Shown here in pieces: positions 9,515 through 17,554 of a stretch of DNA of 41,232 nucleotides. This DNA is from Ruegeria sp. 6PALISEP08 (GTDB lineage Bacteria > Pseudomonadota > Alphaproteobacteria > Rhodobacterales > Rhodobacteraceae). The DNA lies in NCBI RefSeq assembly GCF_001238295.1, contig NZ_LGXZ01000022.1, positions 1-41,232 of the forward strand, read 5' to 3'. The notes beneath the pieces were generated by a model. That model was not told where the DNA came from, ran no database searches, and was given only the letters and a program-made list of their open reading frames with translations. The stretch's first letter is position 1; every line of letters starts with the position of its first letter. A program made the position numbers and the translations under genes.

Positions 9515-10639
9515 ATGCAGCGCTTCTACTGCATATTCTGGCTAGGTTTGAAGGAAGTGATGAGCCTGCGCCGTGATTGGGTGATGATGGCATTATTGAT
9601 TTGGTCTTTCACGCTGGCCCCAATCATGGAAGCAACGGGAGTGGCAAGTTCTGTAAACAACGCCTCGATAGCGTTTGCGGATGAAGACGACTCACCACTT
9701 TCTCGAGCACTTGCCACAGCGTTTTTCCCACCAGAGTTCCAACCGGTCGTCCAAATCGAACCCGGAAAAGGACCTGCTTACATGGATGCTGGGCGATTTA
9801 TTTTCGTTGTGGCTGTGCCCCCCGGATTCGAAAGGGATCTGCGCGCAGGACGCAGTCCGGAGATTCAAGTTCTTATTGACGCAACCGCAATGGAACAGGC
9901 CGGTATTGGTGCAAACTACATAACCAGTATCTTGAACGCTGAAATACATCGTTATGCAATTGGTATCGATCTAGTTGATGCTCCCTCAATCAGTGTCATT
10001 CTAAGAAGCGCCTTCAACCCAAATCGAGATACTGTACGTTTTGCTGGTATCGTTGCTTTGATTGGCCAGATCATGTGGCTCACAACTATTTTGACCGGAG
10101 CTGCGATGATCAGAGAACGAGAGCACGGGACTATTGAACATCTCCTTGCCATGCCGCTTGCTCCTTTTGACATTGCCATTGCCAAAATTTGGGCGAATGC
10201 AGCAGTGGTTTTGGTCGCCGCTGGTCTTTCACTAACCTTTGTGATGCAGGGTTCTTTGGGCATCAGTATCGCTGGATCCAAGATGTTGTTTTTGGTTGGC
10301 ACGGCGTTGTTTCTTTTTACTGCGACGGCGCTTGGGGTGTTTCTGGCAACCATCGCGCGCTCTATGGCGCAGTTCGCGCTTCTGGTCATGTTGATTGTGC
10401 TGCCAATGCTAATGCTGTCAGGTGGAGAAACCCCAATTGAAGGTCAGCCGGCTTGGTTGCAGGCAGGTACTTTGGTTCTGCCGTCACGCCACTACATGTC
10501 AGCAAGTCAGGCTATTGTTTTCAAAGGCGCTGGTATTGAAACTGTCTGGCCGGAATTCGTTTGGATGACGTTGTTAGGAATTGCTTTGTTACTAATGAGC
10601 CTACGGCTTTTTCGGCGTTCTCTTGCTCAGATCAGTTAG
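9515..10639 (+). CDS. yhhJ: ABC-2 type permease, YhhJ-like
   Basis: 374 residues, similar in length to E. coli YhhJ. One membrane helix near the N-terminus (about 23-43), a large extracytoplasmic domain (about 45-170), then five hydrophobic segments from about 178 to 370; IREREHGTIEHLLAMPL is the conserved cytoplasmic coupling stretch of ABC-2 permeases. The start codon follows the RbbA stop directly, with AGGAGAA just upstream. It should pair with the permease half of RbbA in the inner membrane. The operon ends right after it at a strong stem-loop. Confidence 0.85.
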   Translation: MQRFYCIFWLGLKEVMSLRRDWVMMALLIWSFTLAPIMEATGVASSVNNASIAFADEDDSPLSRALATAFFPPEFQPVVQIEPGKGPAYMDAGRFIFVVAVPPGFERDLRAGRSPEIQVLIDATAMEQAGIGANYITSILNAEIHRYAIGIDLVDAPSISVILRSAFNPNRDTVRFAGIVALIGQIMWLTTILTGAAMIREREHGTIEHLLAMPLAPFDIAIAKIWANAAVVLVAAGLSLTFVMQGSLGISIAGSKMLFLVGTALFLFTATALGVFLATIARSMAQFALLVMLIVLPMLMLSGGETPIEGQPAWLQAGTLVLPSRHYMSASQAIVFKGAGIETVWPEFVWMTLLGIALLLMSLRLFRRSLAQIS

Positions 10640-10674
10640 CGCTCCAATCTGTTGGCTTTGACAGATTGGAGCGC
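10639..10674 (+). terminator. Perfect 14-bp stem-loop closing the exporter operon
   Basis: GCGCTCCAATCTGT (10639-10652) pairs perfectly with 10661-10674 across an eight-base loop. The stem begins on the last base of the yhhJ stop codon. There is no long T run after it, so it may act as a weak intrinsic terminator, a bidirectional one, or an RNA 3' end stabiliser. Confidence 0.7.
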
Positions 10675-10706
10675 TTGCTGATCTGCCTCTGAAGACAGTT
10701 TGGAAA

Positions 10707-10720
10707 TGCGCGTCCCTACA
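10707..10720 (+). repeat. 14-bp direct repeat, first copy
   Basis: TGCGCGTCCCTACA here recurs exactly at 11051-11064. The second copy sits six bases from TGTAGG at 11071, so CCTACA and TGTAGG form a short inverted pair, as two outward-facing element ends would. Confidence 0.8.
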
Positions 10721-10940
10721 ATCTTTTTTATGTCGCCAAAGTACTAGTAGGCTGCCTGCGAGAAGGCCGACTTGGCCGCATTACATTGAAAGGGATCTAC
10801 TACAACCTCGCAATTGAGGTGTGTTGTTCGGTTTTGGGTTGAATCATTCTAGTCAAAATGCACTATTGATTGAGTTTTGGTGCGTTCAAGTTGATCGAGC
10901 CACACTACGACAATCGAAAATTGAGCGCGAATGGTGAACC

Positions 10941-11004
10941 GCGCAAGCTTATGGGCAAATCGTGCAAACTTATGGGCAATTGCTGTGCAAAATTATGGGC
11001 GACG
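10941..11004 (+). repeat. Three tandem iteron-like repeats
   Basis: Copies start at 10941, 10962 and 10985 and share GYGCAARNTTATGGGCRA: GCGCAAGCTTATGGGCAA, GTGCAAACTTATGGGCAA and GTGCAAAATTATGGGCGA. Spacing is 21 and 23 bases, about two helical turns, as for a protein binding one DNA face repeatedly. Confidence 0.8.
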
Positions 11005-11050
11005 GCACCCAGATTTTTTGAATAAAATCAATGAGAGGAATGCAGCGTTT

Positions 11051-11064
11051 TGCGCGTCCCTACA
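11051..11064 (+). repeat. 14-bp direct repeat, second copy
   Basis: Identical to 10707-10720. Lies between the direct iterons (10941-11004) and the inverted ones (from 11078), and ends ACA as many transposon ends do. Confidence 0.8.
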
Positions 11065-11070
11065 CTGTGT

Positions 11071-11113
11071 TGTAGGTGCGCCCATAGCTTTGCATTTGGC
11101 CCAAAGATTTGCA
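11071..11113 (-). repeat. Inverted copies of the iteron behind a TGTAGG end
   Basis: TGTAGG at 11071-11076 is followed by GCGCCCATAGCTTTGCA (11078-11094) and GCCCAAAGATTTGCA (11099-11113); on the other strand these read TGCAAAGCTATGGGCGC and TGCAAATCTTTGGGC, fitting TGCAAA-N4-TGGGC of the upstream direct repeats. A third weaker copy (ending CTGGGCGC) follows at 11118-11136. Confidence 0.7.
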
Positions 11114-11320
11114 TTTTTGGCCCAAAACTCTGGGCGCATTAACCTTCAACTTTCTTAGTTCGAGGTTCCATATCTTCGGGTCTCATTCTTTGCTTGTTTC
11201 GCGCCATCGCCGTATTGCCGGGGAAGGTTTTCGGATGGCCGCTTCCAGCCCCTAAGCAGACATTAGGCTGGCGCTTGGTTGTAAATAGTTTGATGATGAA
11301 ATCGGCACCTGAATTCTGCT

Positions 11321-11908
11321 TCAAAATTTTGGCAAGTATCGATCCAACAGAGCATCGACCAACCCTTCCTGAAGCCGGTAGCCAATTGTTTCGTCCACAC
11401 GCAAAATGTCTTCAAGAATAATAAGTTGTTCCACGCCTGTCGTCATGGACAACCGCTTCGCCAGATCGTCAATTTCCTTCGGCTCCATCAATGGGTGAAC
11501 TGGTGCAAATGCTTCCGAAAAAGCCGCCACTCTTCTCGCGCCACGCATTATTACTGTTCCATCTTCAAGTGATGCCTTGAGTGATTCAGCCAGAAACTGC
11601 CGGAAGTGCGCTTCATGAATCCGAGAAAAATCCAGATAGTAACGCGCGACGACATGTACACGGCTCCTGACATCATCCAGCCCCCCGAGAAGTTCGGAAG
11701 TTGGAGTAACTTCAAGATCGAGCGTCGCTTCCAAAGCTAAGACACTTGGGGCAGAAAAGTAACGATAGACCGTCGCACGGCTGGTTTTGGCACGTTCGGC
11801 GACTTTTGCCAGCGTGACTTCCTTGCCTTCCGACATCAGGTCACGTGCAGCCGAAAGAAGTGCTTCTCGCGTTCGGGTGAGTTGATTTGTACGCGGCGCC
11901 AATTTCAA
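11321..11908 (-). CDS. TetR/AcrR family transcriptional regulator
   Basis: 195 residues with an N-terminal helix-turn-helix: TREALLSAARDL, then VTLAKVAERAKTSRATVYRYFSAP (about 31-54), the recognition helix region of TetR proteins. The C-terminal ligand domain is not assignable. The start appears to be TTG at 11908 with AAAAGG directly upstream; no in-frame ATG or GTG lies between there and the operator. It is divergent from the cupin gene, with a palindromic operator in the 80-base gap, so it most likely represses itself and the cupin/hydrolase pair. Confidence 0.85.
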   Translation of the reverse strand: MKLAPRTNQLTRTREALLSAARDLMSEGKEVTLAKVAERAKTSRATVYRYFSAPSVLALEATLDLEVTPTSELLGGLDDVRSRVHVVARYYLDFSRIHEAHFRQFLAESLKASLEDGTVIMRGARRVAAFSEAFAPVHPLMEPKEIDDLAKRLSMTTGVEQLIILEDILRVDETIGYRLQEGLVDALLDRYLPKF

Positions 11909-11916
11909 ACCTTTTG

Positions 11917-11955
11917 TGATACACTTGTCTCATAAGTAGATATATGTATCATAAG
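11917..11955. promoter_or_regulatory. TetR-type operator between regulator and cupin
   Basis: TGATACACTTGTCTCA (11917-11932) is an imperfect palindrome, TGAnACA-N2-TGTnTCA. A second half site appears as TGTATCATAAG (11945-11955), nearly identical to TGTCTCATAAG (11926-11936) at 19-base spacing. Position in the divergent gap is as expected for the TetR protein at 11321. Confidence 0.65.
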
Positions 11956-11988
11956 AGTAGAATGTTTCAAGTAAAGGGAGTCGCTGTA

Positions 11989-12462
11989 ATGACTGAATCT
12001 CGCCCGCGTATTTATCATCTTCTTGGGAACCTTTTGACCTTCCACGCCTTTCCCAATGAGACAGGAGATCGTTGCACAATTGTTGAGATTAAGACGGCAC
12101 CGGGTGCCGGTGCGCCGCCCAATCATCATGCTGGCGAAGATGAGAGTTTCTATGTGCTCGATGGTGAATTCGAGTTCTTTTTGAATGGGGAGACAGTCAA
12201 CGTCAAAGGCGGTGACTTCGTCAAAGTTCCAGAAGGCGCCGTGCATGCGTTTACTTGTACCGGGGAACGACCTGGCCGGTTACTTTGCATAAACGCCCCC
12301 GGCGCTATGCATGACACTTTCTTTACTGAAGCTGGTGAAGCAATGCCTGACGGTACGACAGACATTCCAGCGCCAGATGGACCGCCAGATATTCCGGCAA
12401 TCATGGCCGTAGCAGGTCGAGTAGGAATGACAATACTGGTGCCTGCGGACGTTCCCAGCTAA
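11989..12462 (+). CDS. Cupin-domain protein
   Basis: 157 residues from the ATG at 11989, with AAAGGGAG eight bases upstream; the longer frame from 11944 would overlap the operator. A single cupin barrel: motif 1 around residues 37-58 has the metal-binding pattern NHHAGEDESFYVLDGEF (two His and a Glu), and motif 2 GGDFVKVPEGAVHAFT supplies the last His (about 84). Similar small cupins include quercetinase-like dioxygenases and signalling or isomerase proteins; the reaction here is unknown. It likely shares the TetR-controlled promoter and may lead into the MBL-fold gene 95 bases on. Confidence 0.82.
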   Translation: MTESRPRIYHLLGNLLTFHAFPNETGDRCTIVEIKTAPGAGAPPNHHAGEDESFYVLDGEFEFFLNGETVNVKGGDFVKVPEGAVHAFTCTGERPGRLLCINAPGAMHDTFFTEAGEAMPDGTTDIPAPDGPPDIPAIMAVAGRVGMTILVPADVPS

Positions 12463-12556
12463 CGAACGCGCTTGTCCAGTAGGTACTGAAAAAGTGTGTT
12501 TATCTTGACTTTCTGGCTCTACTCAAAATCCTTGTATTCAATCAGGGAGAAAGTCT

Positions 12557-13312
12557 GTGCAAGCAGAGGGATTTGTCAAAGGGCGACCGAGCGACCTAGC
12601 AGTTTTGGACTACGGGCTGTTCAAGGTCCATTCCACCGGCCGCATCATAGGGATCTGTGGGTTTCTGATCCGGACAGAATTAGGAGAAGCAATACTCATA
12701 GACACCGGGTTTCCTGAAAAATACGTGACTGATACCGACGCTGCGGTCAAAGAAGATCGATTGTACGAGTTTGGCGAGGTCCTTAAGTGTGAACCAGATA
12801 ATCTGCCAAGCGCACAACTGGCAAAACTCGGGCTCATTCCGTCAGACATTACATTACAGATTTGTACGCACACCCATATCGACCATATCGGTGCATTGGG
12901 CGACTTTCCAAGCAGTCCAATTCTTATCTCTTCTGCTGAGCGAGCCTTACCCCGCCCATTGTATTGGGGCGTTGTACGGCCATTGAAATGGCCCGATCAG
13001 GATTACATCGTCGTCGATGGCGACGTAGAAATTGGACCACGAATCTTCGTTTTGGCGGCGCCCGGTCATGCACCTGGCCAGATCGCCGTGATGGTCGATC
13101 TTCCCTCAGGTACGTTTTTGTTAACTAGTGATGCGATCTCCCGACCGGCAGAAATCGATGAGAAGTTTGCAGGGTCATGGGACGAAGATGCCGCTATTGC
13201 CAGCGCAGACAGGTTGATGCGTCTGGCATCCGAGCGAAATGCCTATGTAATCTATGGACATTGTCCAAAGCAGTGGCCAGTTCTGAAGAAAGCACCAGAA
13301 GTCTACCGTTGA
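12557..13312 (+). CDS. MBL-fold metallo-hydrolase, lactonase-like
   Basis: 251 residues from GTG at 12557, with AGGGAGA upstream. The zinc-binding motif HTHIDH is at 105-110; later ligands are in AAPGHAPGQ, TSDAI and IYGHC. This is the layout of the N-acyl-homoserine-lactonase branch (AiiA/AttM-like) of the metallo-beta-lactamase superfamily, so a lactone or ester hydrolase is the best guess, but the substrate cannot be read from sequence. No signal peptide, so cytoplasmic. It follows the cupin on the same strand and ends just before the leftward catabolic block. Confidence 0.8.
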   Translation: MQAEGFVKGRPSDLAVLDYGLFKVHSTGRIIGICGFLIRTELGEAILIDTGFPEKYVTDTDAAVKEDRLYEFGEVLKCEPDNLPSAQLAKLGLIPSDITLQICTHTHIDHIGALGDFPSSPILISSAERALPRPLYWGVVRPLKWPDQDYIVVDGDVEIGPRIFVLAAPGHAPGQIAVMVDLPSGTFLLTSDAISRPAEIDEKFAGSWDEDAAIASADRLMRLASERNAYVIYGHCPKQWPVLKKAPEVYR

Positions 13313-13361
13313 TACCAACCTGTAGCCCACTTTTCCCGAGAAGTGATGTCGCACCTGAGAG

Positions 13362-13518
13362 CTACCTGACGTCGCGCCCTTGATTCAGAATAATCACATT
13401 CCCACTGGAAACATCACCGGCCGGCGAAATTAGAAAACCGACCCAAGTGGCGATTTGCTCGGGCAGAATCCGCGCCCATGCCAGAGCCGCCTGCCGTGAT
13501 CAAAGCTACTTTGTCCAT
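13362..13518 (-). pseudogene. Short-chain dehydrogenase gene reduced to its two ends
   Basis: From the ATG at 13518 the frame gives MDKVALITAGGSGMGADSAR, the N-terminus of a short-chain dehydrogenase with its cofactor glycine motif, and then goes out of register. In another frame the same stretch continues as ILPEQIATWVGFLISPAGD, VSSGNVIILNQG and a TAG at 13362, the usual C-terminal end of such enzymes. The middle, about 200 residues including the YxxxK active site, is missing, with the junction near 13464-13472. The start lies four bases after the stop of the uronate-dehydrogenase-like gene with GGAAGGA upstream, so it was the operon's next gene. Confidence 0.8.
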
Positions 13519-13522
13519 GAGT

Positions 13523-14362
13523 TCAGTCCTTCCCCGTGTCATCTGCGTTCAAGTTCAGGTGGGCCATGCCACTGTTGCCTAATTCAACGGCGGCAAACGG
13601 GCCTCCGTGGTGTGTATTTGCCGGTTCGTGAGGATCGAGCGGCCCCTCTTCAGCGTGGATTTCCGCCGCAAATTGCTCGGCATTGTCCTTGGGGCGGTAA
13701 CCCAAGTGTTGTGCCTTGGCGTTGTCGACCGGTGCGCGGTCGTTGTTAGAAACACCATAAACGACGCTAAACCCTGTGATCGGCGTGGTGATGGCGCGTT
13801 CGACCATGTGAATCATGTCATCATAGCTCAGCCATGTTCCCACAGCGCGTGAATTGGTCGGCTGTGCGCAGGACAGGATGCGCATGCACACGGATTCCAG
13901 TCCGCGCTTATCCCAGTAGAGGCTTGCAAGGTCCTCGGCAAAACACTTGGCAAGCCCATAGAACGTGTCGGGCTTGTGCGGCGCGTCGACGCCAATGAAG
14001 TCCGTTTTCTTGTGCATGCCCACAGCGTGGATGGAGGAAGCATAGACAACACGCCGCAGCTTGTTGCGGTAGGCTGCTTCCCAGACAGTATAGGCACCAT
14101 AAAAGTTCGGGCCCCAGAGTACCTCCATCGGGGCCTCATCCCCGACGGCACCGAAATGCACGACCATGTCGGCACCTTCTAACACCGCGACCATAGCATC
14201 GAGATCAGTGATATCGGCCTTCACATAGGTTTCGTTTGTACCAAGATTCGAAACGCTTTCAGCAATGTCGGAAGATACGAACTCTTCGCACATCTTCGAC
14301 AAGGGCTCCCGTAGATAAGAACCAAGGCGACCAGCGGCGCCGGTGAGGACGATTTTCTTCAT
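13523..14362 (-). CDS. NAD-dependent epimerase/dehydrogenase, uronate-dehydrogenase-like
   Basis: 279 residues, extended short-chain dehydrogenase fold. N-terminal cofactor motif TGAAGRLG (7-14), acidic SSDIAES at the end of the second strand (NAD preference), ADITDLDAM, active-site YGLAK (about 135-139) and downstream DKRGLESVCMRILSC and STWLSYDD-like TWLSYDDMIHMVE. These match the bacterial uronate dehydrogenase (Udh) pattern, which oxidises hexuronates to lactones, although related enzymes use other polyols. It is the last intact gene of the leftward operon; its start overlaps the aminotransferase stop by four bases, and a deleted dehydrogenase follows it. Confidence 0.82.
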   Translation of the reverse strand: MKKIVLTGAAGRLGSYLREPLSKMCEEFVSSDIAESVSNLGTNETYVKADITDLDAMVAVLEGADMVVHFGAVGDEAPMEVLWGPNFYGAYTVWEAAYRNKLRRVVYASSIHAVGMHKKTDFIGVDAPHKPDTFYGLAKCFAEDLASLYWDKRGLESVCMRILSCAQPTNSRAVGTWLSYDDMIHMVERAITTPITGFSVVYGVSNNDRAPVDNAKAQHLGYRPKDNAEQFAAEIHAEEGPLDPHEPANTHHGGPFAAVELGNSGMAHLNLNADDTGKD

Positions 14363-15573
14363 GGGTGTATTCCTTCAAGGTCGGCAACAGCAGCGGCGAT
14401 GCGATCCATCGCCGTGTTCAAAACCTCTTCTGAGGCGGCGGTTGAGATGCGAAAGAACGGCGACAGGTCGTATGCGCTGCCCGGCACGGCGGCGACACGT
14501 GCCGCTTTCAAAAGAAAGGCCGTGACGTCAGTGTCATCCGTGATGGTGTCGCCATCAGGGGTTTTTGCCCCGATGAGGTCGGCGCAGCCAATCAGGCTGT
14601 AGAATGCACCGCCCGGTGCCTCGAGCGTTAATCCCGGGATGTGCGCAACGCGCTCCACCACGAGGTCGCGGCGTCGTTCGAATGCAGCGCAGAAGCGGCG
14701 GACATCCTCTTGCGGTCCATTCAGTGCCGCAGCGGCTCCCGCCTGCGCAATGGAGCAGGCTCCGGATGATATCTGACTTTGCACTTTCGTCATGGCCACG
14801 ATCAAGTCTTTTGGCCCTGCGCCATAACCGATGCGCCAACCGGTCATGGCATAGGCTTTAGAGACGCCGTTGACCGTTAGCGTGCGGTTTTGGAGGTCCG
14901 GACAGAGTGCTACGAAGGATCGGAAGACACGGTCGTCAAAGAGAATGTGTTCATAGATTTCATCAGACAGGATCAATACGCGCTCATGATCAGCAAGCAC
15001 AGCCCCAAGAGCTTTGATCTCGTCATCCGAATAAACTGCGCCCGAGGGGTTCGAAGGCTGGTTCAGCAGAATCCACCGTGTCTTGGGCGTAATCGCCTTG
15101 GACAGTTGCTCAGGCATCAGGCGGAACCCTGCCTCCTGTGGGCAAATCAGCGGCACGGTCACTCCGCCCAAGATTGTTACGATGTCCTTGTACTGCCCAA
15201 AATATGGCGCGCACAGCAATACCTCATCGCCCGGCTCCAAGGTTGCCATGAAGGCGCTGAAAAGCACCTGCTTGGCACCGTTTGAGACAATGACCTCGTC
15301 TAGGGCAAAATCCAGATTGTTCTTGCGCCTCAGCTTATCCACGACCGCTTGCCGCATGGTCAGTGTGCCATTGGTGGGCGGGTACTTCGTTTCGCTGCGA
15401 AGGGCGGCTTGATGTGCTGCCTCCTTGATGTGACCAGGCGTGTCGAAATCCGGCTCACCCAGCCCGAGGTCAATGACGTCCTCGCCGCGCGCTTTGGCTT
15501 CTTTCGCCGCCTGGCTGACCCAAGCGGACGCTGACGGCTTGACCTGTGCTAAGCGGGACGCGGCAAAGCTCAT
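14359..15573 (-). CDS. Class I PLP aminotransferase, aspartate aminotransferase-like
   Basis: 404 residues, fold-type I. Visible motifs: GLGEPDFDTP near 37-46 (substrate loop), NQPSNPSGAVY (about 170-180), DEIYEHILFD and the PLP lysine in SKAYAMTGWRIGY (about 239-251); the C-terminal FFRISTA carries the carboxylate-binding Arg. It would exchange an amino group between an amino acid and a 2-oxo acid, probably glutamate/oxoglutarate or pyruvate. Four-base overlaps link it to the aldolase upstream and to the dehydrogenase downstream, so all three act together. The actual amino donor cannot be read from the sequence. Confidence 0.87.
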   Translation of the reverse strand: MSFAASRLAQVKPSASAWVSQAAKEAKARGEDVIDLGLGEPDFDTPGHIKEAAHQAALRSETKYPPTNGTLTMRQAVVDKLRRKNNLDFALDEVIVSNGAKQVLFSAFMATLEPGDEVLLCAPYFGQYKDIVTILGGVTVPLICPQEAGFRLMPEQLSKAITPKTRWILLNQPSNPSGAVYSDDEIKALGAVLADHERVLILSDEIYEHILFDDRVFRSFVALCPDLQNRTLTVNGVSKAYAMTGWRIGYGAGPKDLIVAMTKVQSQISSGACSIAQAGAAAALNGPQEDVRRFCAAFERRRDLVVERVAHIPGLTLEAPGGAFYSLIGCADLIGAKTPDGDTITDDTDVTAFLLKAARVAAVPGSAYDLSPFFRISTAASEEVLNTAMDRIAAAVADLEGIHP

Positions 15574-16343
15574 GTCAGCGCGCCTTTGGTCTGTGCCAAA
15601 GCTGCATCTGCAGCCCGCGCCAAAAGCCCTGTATCTGTCGCGATGGCCACAAAGGTAAAGCCCTCGTTCAAGAGCTCTGCGGCAAAGCCAGGGTCTGTTA
15701 CCAAAGTGCCAACCGGCATGCCCTTGGCGATCAGCTTTTGCGCGGCAGGTTTGATCAGCGCCCAGGCCTCTGGGTCCAGAGGTTTGCCCAGCTTGCCAAT
15801 GTCAGCAGCAATATCGGCAGGGCCGAAGAATATCCCACTGACACCGTCCACAGCACTGATGGCTTCTGCCTGTTCTACAGCGGCACGCGTTTCAAGCTGC
15901 AAGAGCACGGCGGTTTCTTCTTCAACGCGGGCAGTATAGTTGGAAATCCGGCCAAAGGCTGTTGCCCGAGTCGCCCCTGATACGCCGCGGATGCCACGTG
16001 GCGGGTAGCGCGTCGCGGCAACAGCCCTCTCGGCTTCCTCAACCGATTGGATCATCGGAAACAGCAGCCCCGGCGCGCCGAGGTCCAGCAAACGTTTGAC
16101 CGCCACGGCGTCGTTCCATTCGACGCGAACCAAAGCCGTTGTTGAAGATGCGGCGAAGGCTTGAAGCTGACCAAGAACGCTGAAATAGTCGTTGGCGCTG
16201 TGCTCCATGTCGATGAGCGCCCAGTCATAGCCTGCGGTGCTGACGACCTCTGCCGCGAAGTTGCTGCACAGGCTGATCCAAACGCCGATTTGCTTATCCC
16301 CCGAGGCGAGGGCGCGCGTGAACACGTTGGAAGCGAGTTGCAT
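15570..16343 (-). CDS. HpcH/HpaI family aldolase
   Basis: 257 residues, class II metal-dependent TIM barrel of the HpcH/HpaI/GarL type. IGVWISLCS, DWALIDMEHSAND (catalytic His/Asp region, about 40-52), LVRVEWND, the metal Glu in LLQLETRAAVEQ and the Asp in GIFFGPADIAADIG are the standard landmarks. Family members split 4-hydroxy-2-oxo acids such as 4-hydroxy-2-oxoheptanedioate or keto-deoxyglucarate into pyruvate and an aldehyde. In this operon it probably performs the carbon-carbon cleavage after oxidation or transamination. The start overlaps the FAD enzyme's stop by one base (TGATG). Confidence 0.88.
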   Translation of the reverse strand: MQLASNVFTRALASGDKQIGVWISLCSNFAAEVVSTAGYDWALIDMEHSANDYFSVLGQLQAFAASSTTALVRVEWNDAVAVKRLLDLGAPGLLFPMIQSVEEAERAVAATRYPPRGIRGVSGATRATAFGRISNYTARVEEETAVLLQLETRAAVEQAEAISAVDGVSGIFFGPADIAADIGKLGKPLDPEAWALIKPAAQKLIAKGMPVGTLVTDPGFAAELLNEGFTFVAIATDTGLLARAADAALAQTKGALT

Positions 16344-17554
16344 CAGATCACTGCCTTCTCAATGATCGGACGCCCAGCCGGGATCCGCTCAAAGTTGAAC
16401 GGGGTCATGTCGAGCGCGCGGTATTCACCGTAAGTCAGCCATTCCGCTGTGCCGCGCCCCATGGCAGGGGATTGCTGCAGCCCGTGGCCAGAGAAGCCAT
16501 TGAGGAAGATAAAGTTCGACACCTCGGTGTGTGGCCCCATGATCGCGTTGTGGTCAAAGGTGTTCATCGCATAGTGCCCGCCCCATTCGGACTGTACTTT
16601 GATGGCCTCGAACTTGGGGATGCGAGTCGCGAGGATCGGCCAAACGTGGTTTTCCCACATGGAATGGTCCATGACGTAGTCGTCATAGTCGACGGCAGGG
16701 TCGTAGTCGGAATGGCCGCCGCATTGATACGTCCCGCCGCCATTTTCGCGCACATGCACACCCGACGGGTCGATTGTTAGCGGCAAGTCCTGATCAAGAG
16801 GCTGCTCGGCTTTGAAAATCCACGAGAAACGTTTGCGTGGTTCAACCGGCACCTCGATCCCTGCCATCCTCGCTGTGCGATCAGCGCGCGGACCGGACGC
16901 GTTCACGACTTGACCGCAAGAGATAACCTCGCCCGAGGCGAGTGTTATGCTTTCCACTTTGGTGCCCGAGGCATTGCGGGTCATGGCGACCACTTCGTTC
17001 TGGATCCACTCAACCCCGCGTTCGCGGCTTTGCCTGCGCCACCAGTCGTTGACCGCCGCCCCGTCCCAGTACCCTTCGTCCACAAGGTTGATCGACCCAA
17101 GCACGATGTCATCGACATTGTAGAACGGATAAGCCGCCTCGATCTCGTCTGGCGTCATCAACTGGGTTGCGGCACCGGCCGCCAGTTGCACTTGTTGGCT
17201 TTTACGCAGCACTTCAGCGAAGCCTTCATTGTCCGCAAAATACATGTAGCCAAACGACCGAATGCCAAGTTCCGGCACGCGTTCGTCACCGCCCATATAG
17301 CTGCGAAGGTTTTTAACGAAGTCAGCCGCAAACTGACTGATCCGAACGTTGAGCTCGGTCGAGAACTGCTGCCGCATGCAGGAATTCGTGTGGGTGGTGG
17401 AACACGCTTCAAAGGTCATGTCCCGCTCAACCACGAGGACCGAGCCGTCGAAATCCTTGTTTTCGGACAAGAACCAAGCGGTGGAGGCACCCATGATAGC
17501 GCCGCCAACGATGACAATATCGTAGCTCTTTTGCGTTGGGCTTTGGTTGTTCAT
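16343..17554 (-). CDS. FAD-dependent amine/amino-acid oxidoreductase (DAO, FOXRED1-like)
   Basis: 403 residues. N-terminal FAD-binding SYDIVIVGGAIMGASTAW (about 9-26; the middle Gly of the usual GxGxxG is Ala), ERDMTFEACST, then SCMRQQFSTELNVRIS, a motif of the FOXRED1/sarcosine-oxidase-like branch, and C-terminal NGFSGHGLQQSPAMGRGTAEW, which closes over the flavin. Such enzymes oxidise secondary or alpha-amino acids (sarcosine, glycine, proline-like) to imines that hydrolyse to oxo acids or aldehydes. No signal peptide. Four-base overlap with hyuB upstream and one-base overlap with the aldolase downstream put it in the middle of the pathway. Confidence 0.85.
   Translation of the reverse strand: MNNQSPTQKSYDIVIVGGAIMGASTAWFLSENKDFDGSVLVVERDMTFEACSTTHTNSCMRQQFSTELNVRISQFAADFVKNLRSYMGGDERVPELGIRSFGYMYFADNEGFAEVLRKSQQVQLAAGAATQLMTPDEIEAAYPFYNVDDIVLGSINLVDEGYWDGAAVNDWWRRQSRERGVEWIQNEVVAMTRNASGTKVESITLASGEVISCGQVVNASGPRADRTARMAGIEVPVEPRKRFSWIFKAEQPLDQDLPLTIDPSGVHVRENGGGTYQCGGHSDYDPAVDYDDYVMDHSMWENHVWPILATRIPKFEAIKVQSEWGGHYAMNTFDHNAIMGPHTEVSNFIFLNGFSGHGLQQSPAMGRGTAEWLTYGEYRALDMTPFNFERIPAGRPIIEKAVI

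Larger units (their letters stand above)
10675..11320. other. Gene-free convergent gap with repeat cluster
   Basis: About 650 bases between the 3' ends of yhhJ (+) and the TetR gene (-). No frame has a ribosome site or a recognisable product. Because both flanking genes end here, a promoter or operator is not needed, which makes the repeats listed separately (10707, 10941-11004, 11051, 11071-11140) more likely to be mobile-element ends than gene control sites. Confidence 0.6.

Noticed and set aside
10941..11140. Iterons of a plasmid replication origin
   Set aside because: No rep, parA or parB gene is in the window, and the second half is inverted rather than tandem; transposon ends fit better.
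12557..13312. Confident AHL lactonase call for quorum quenching
   Set aside because: HxHxDH is shared by many MBL-fold hydrolases; no substrate-specific residue can be recognised from sequence alone.
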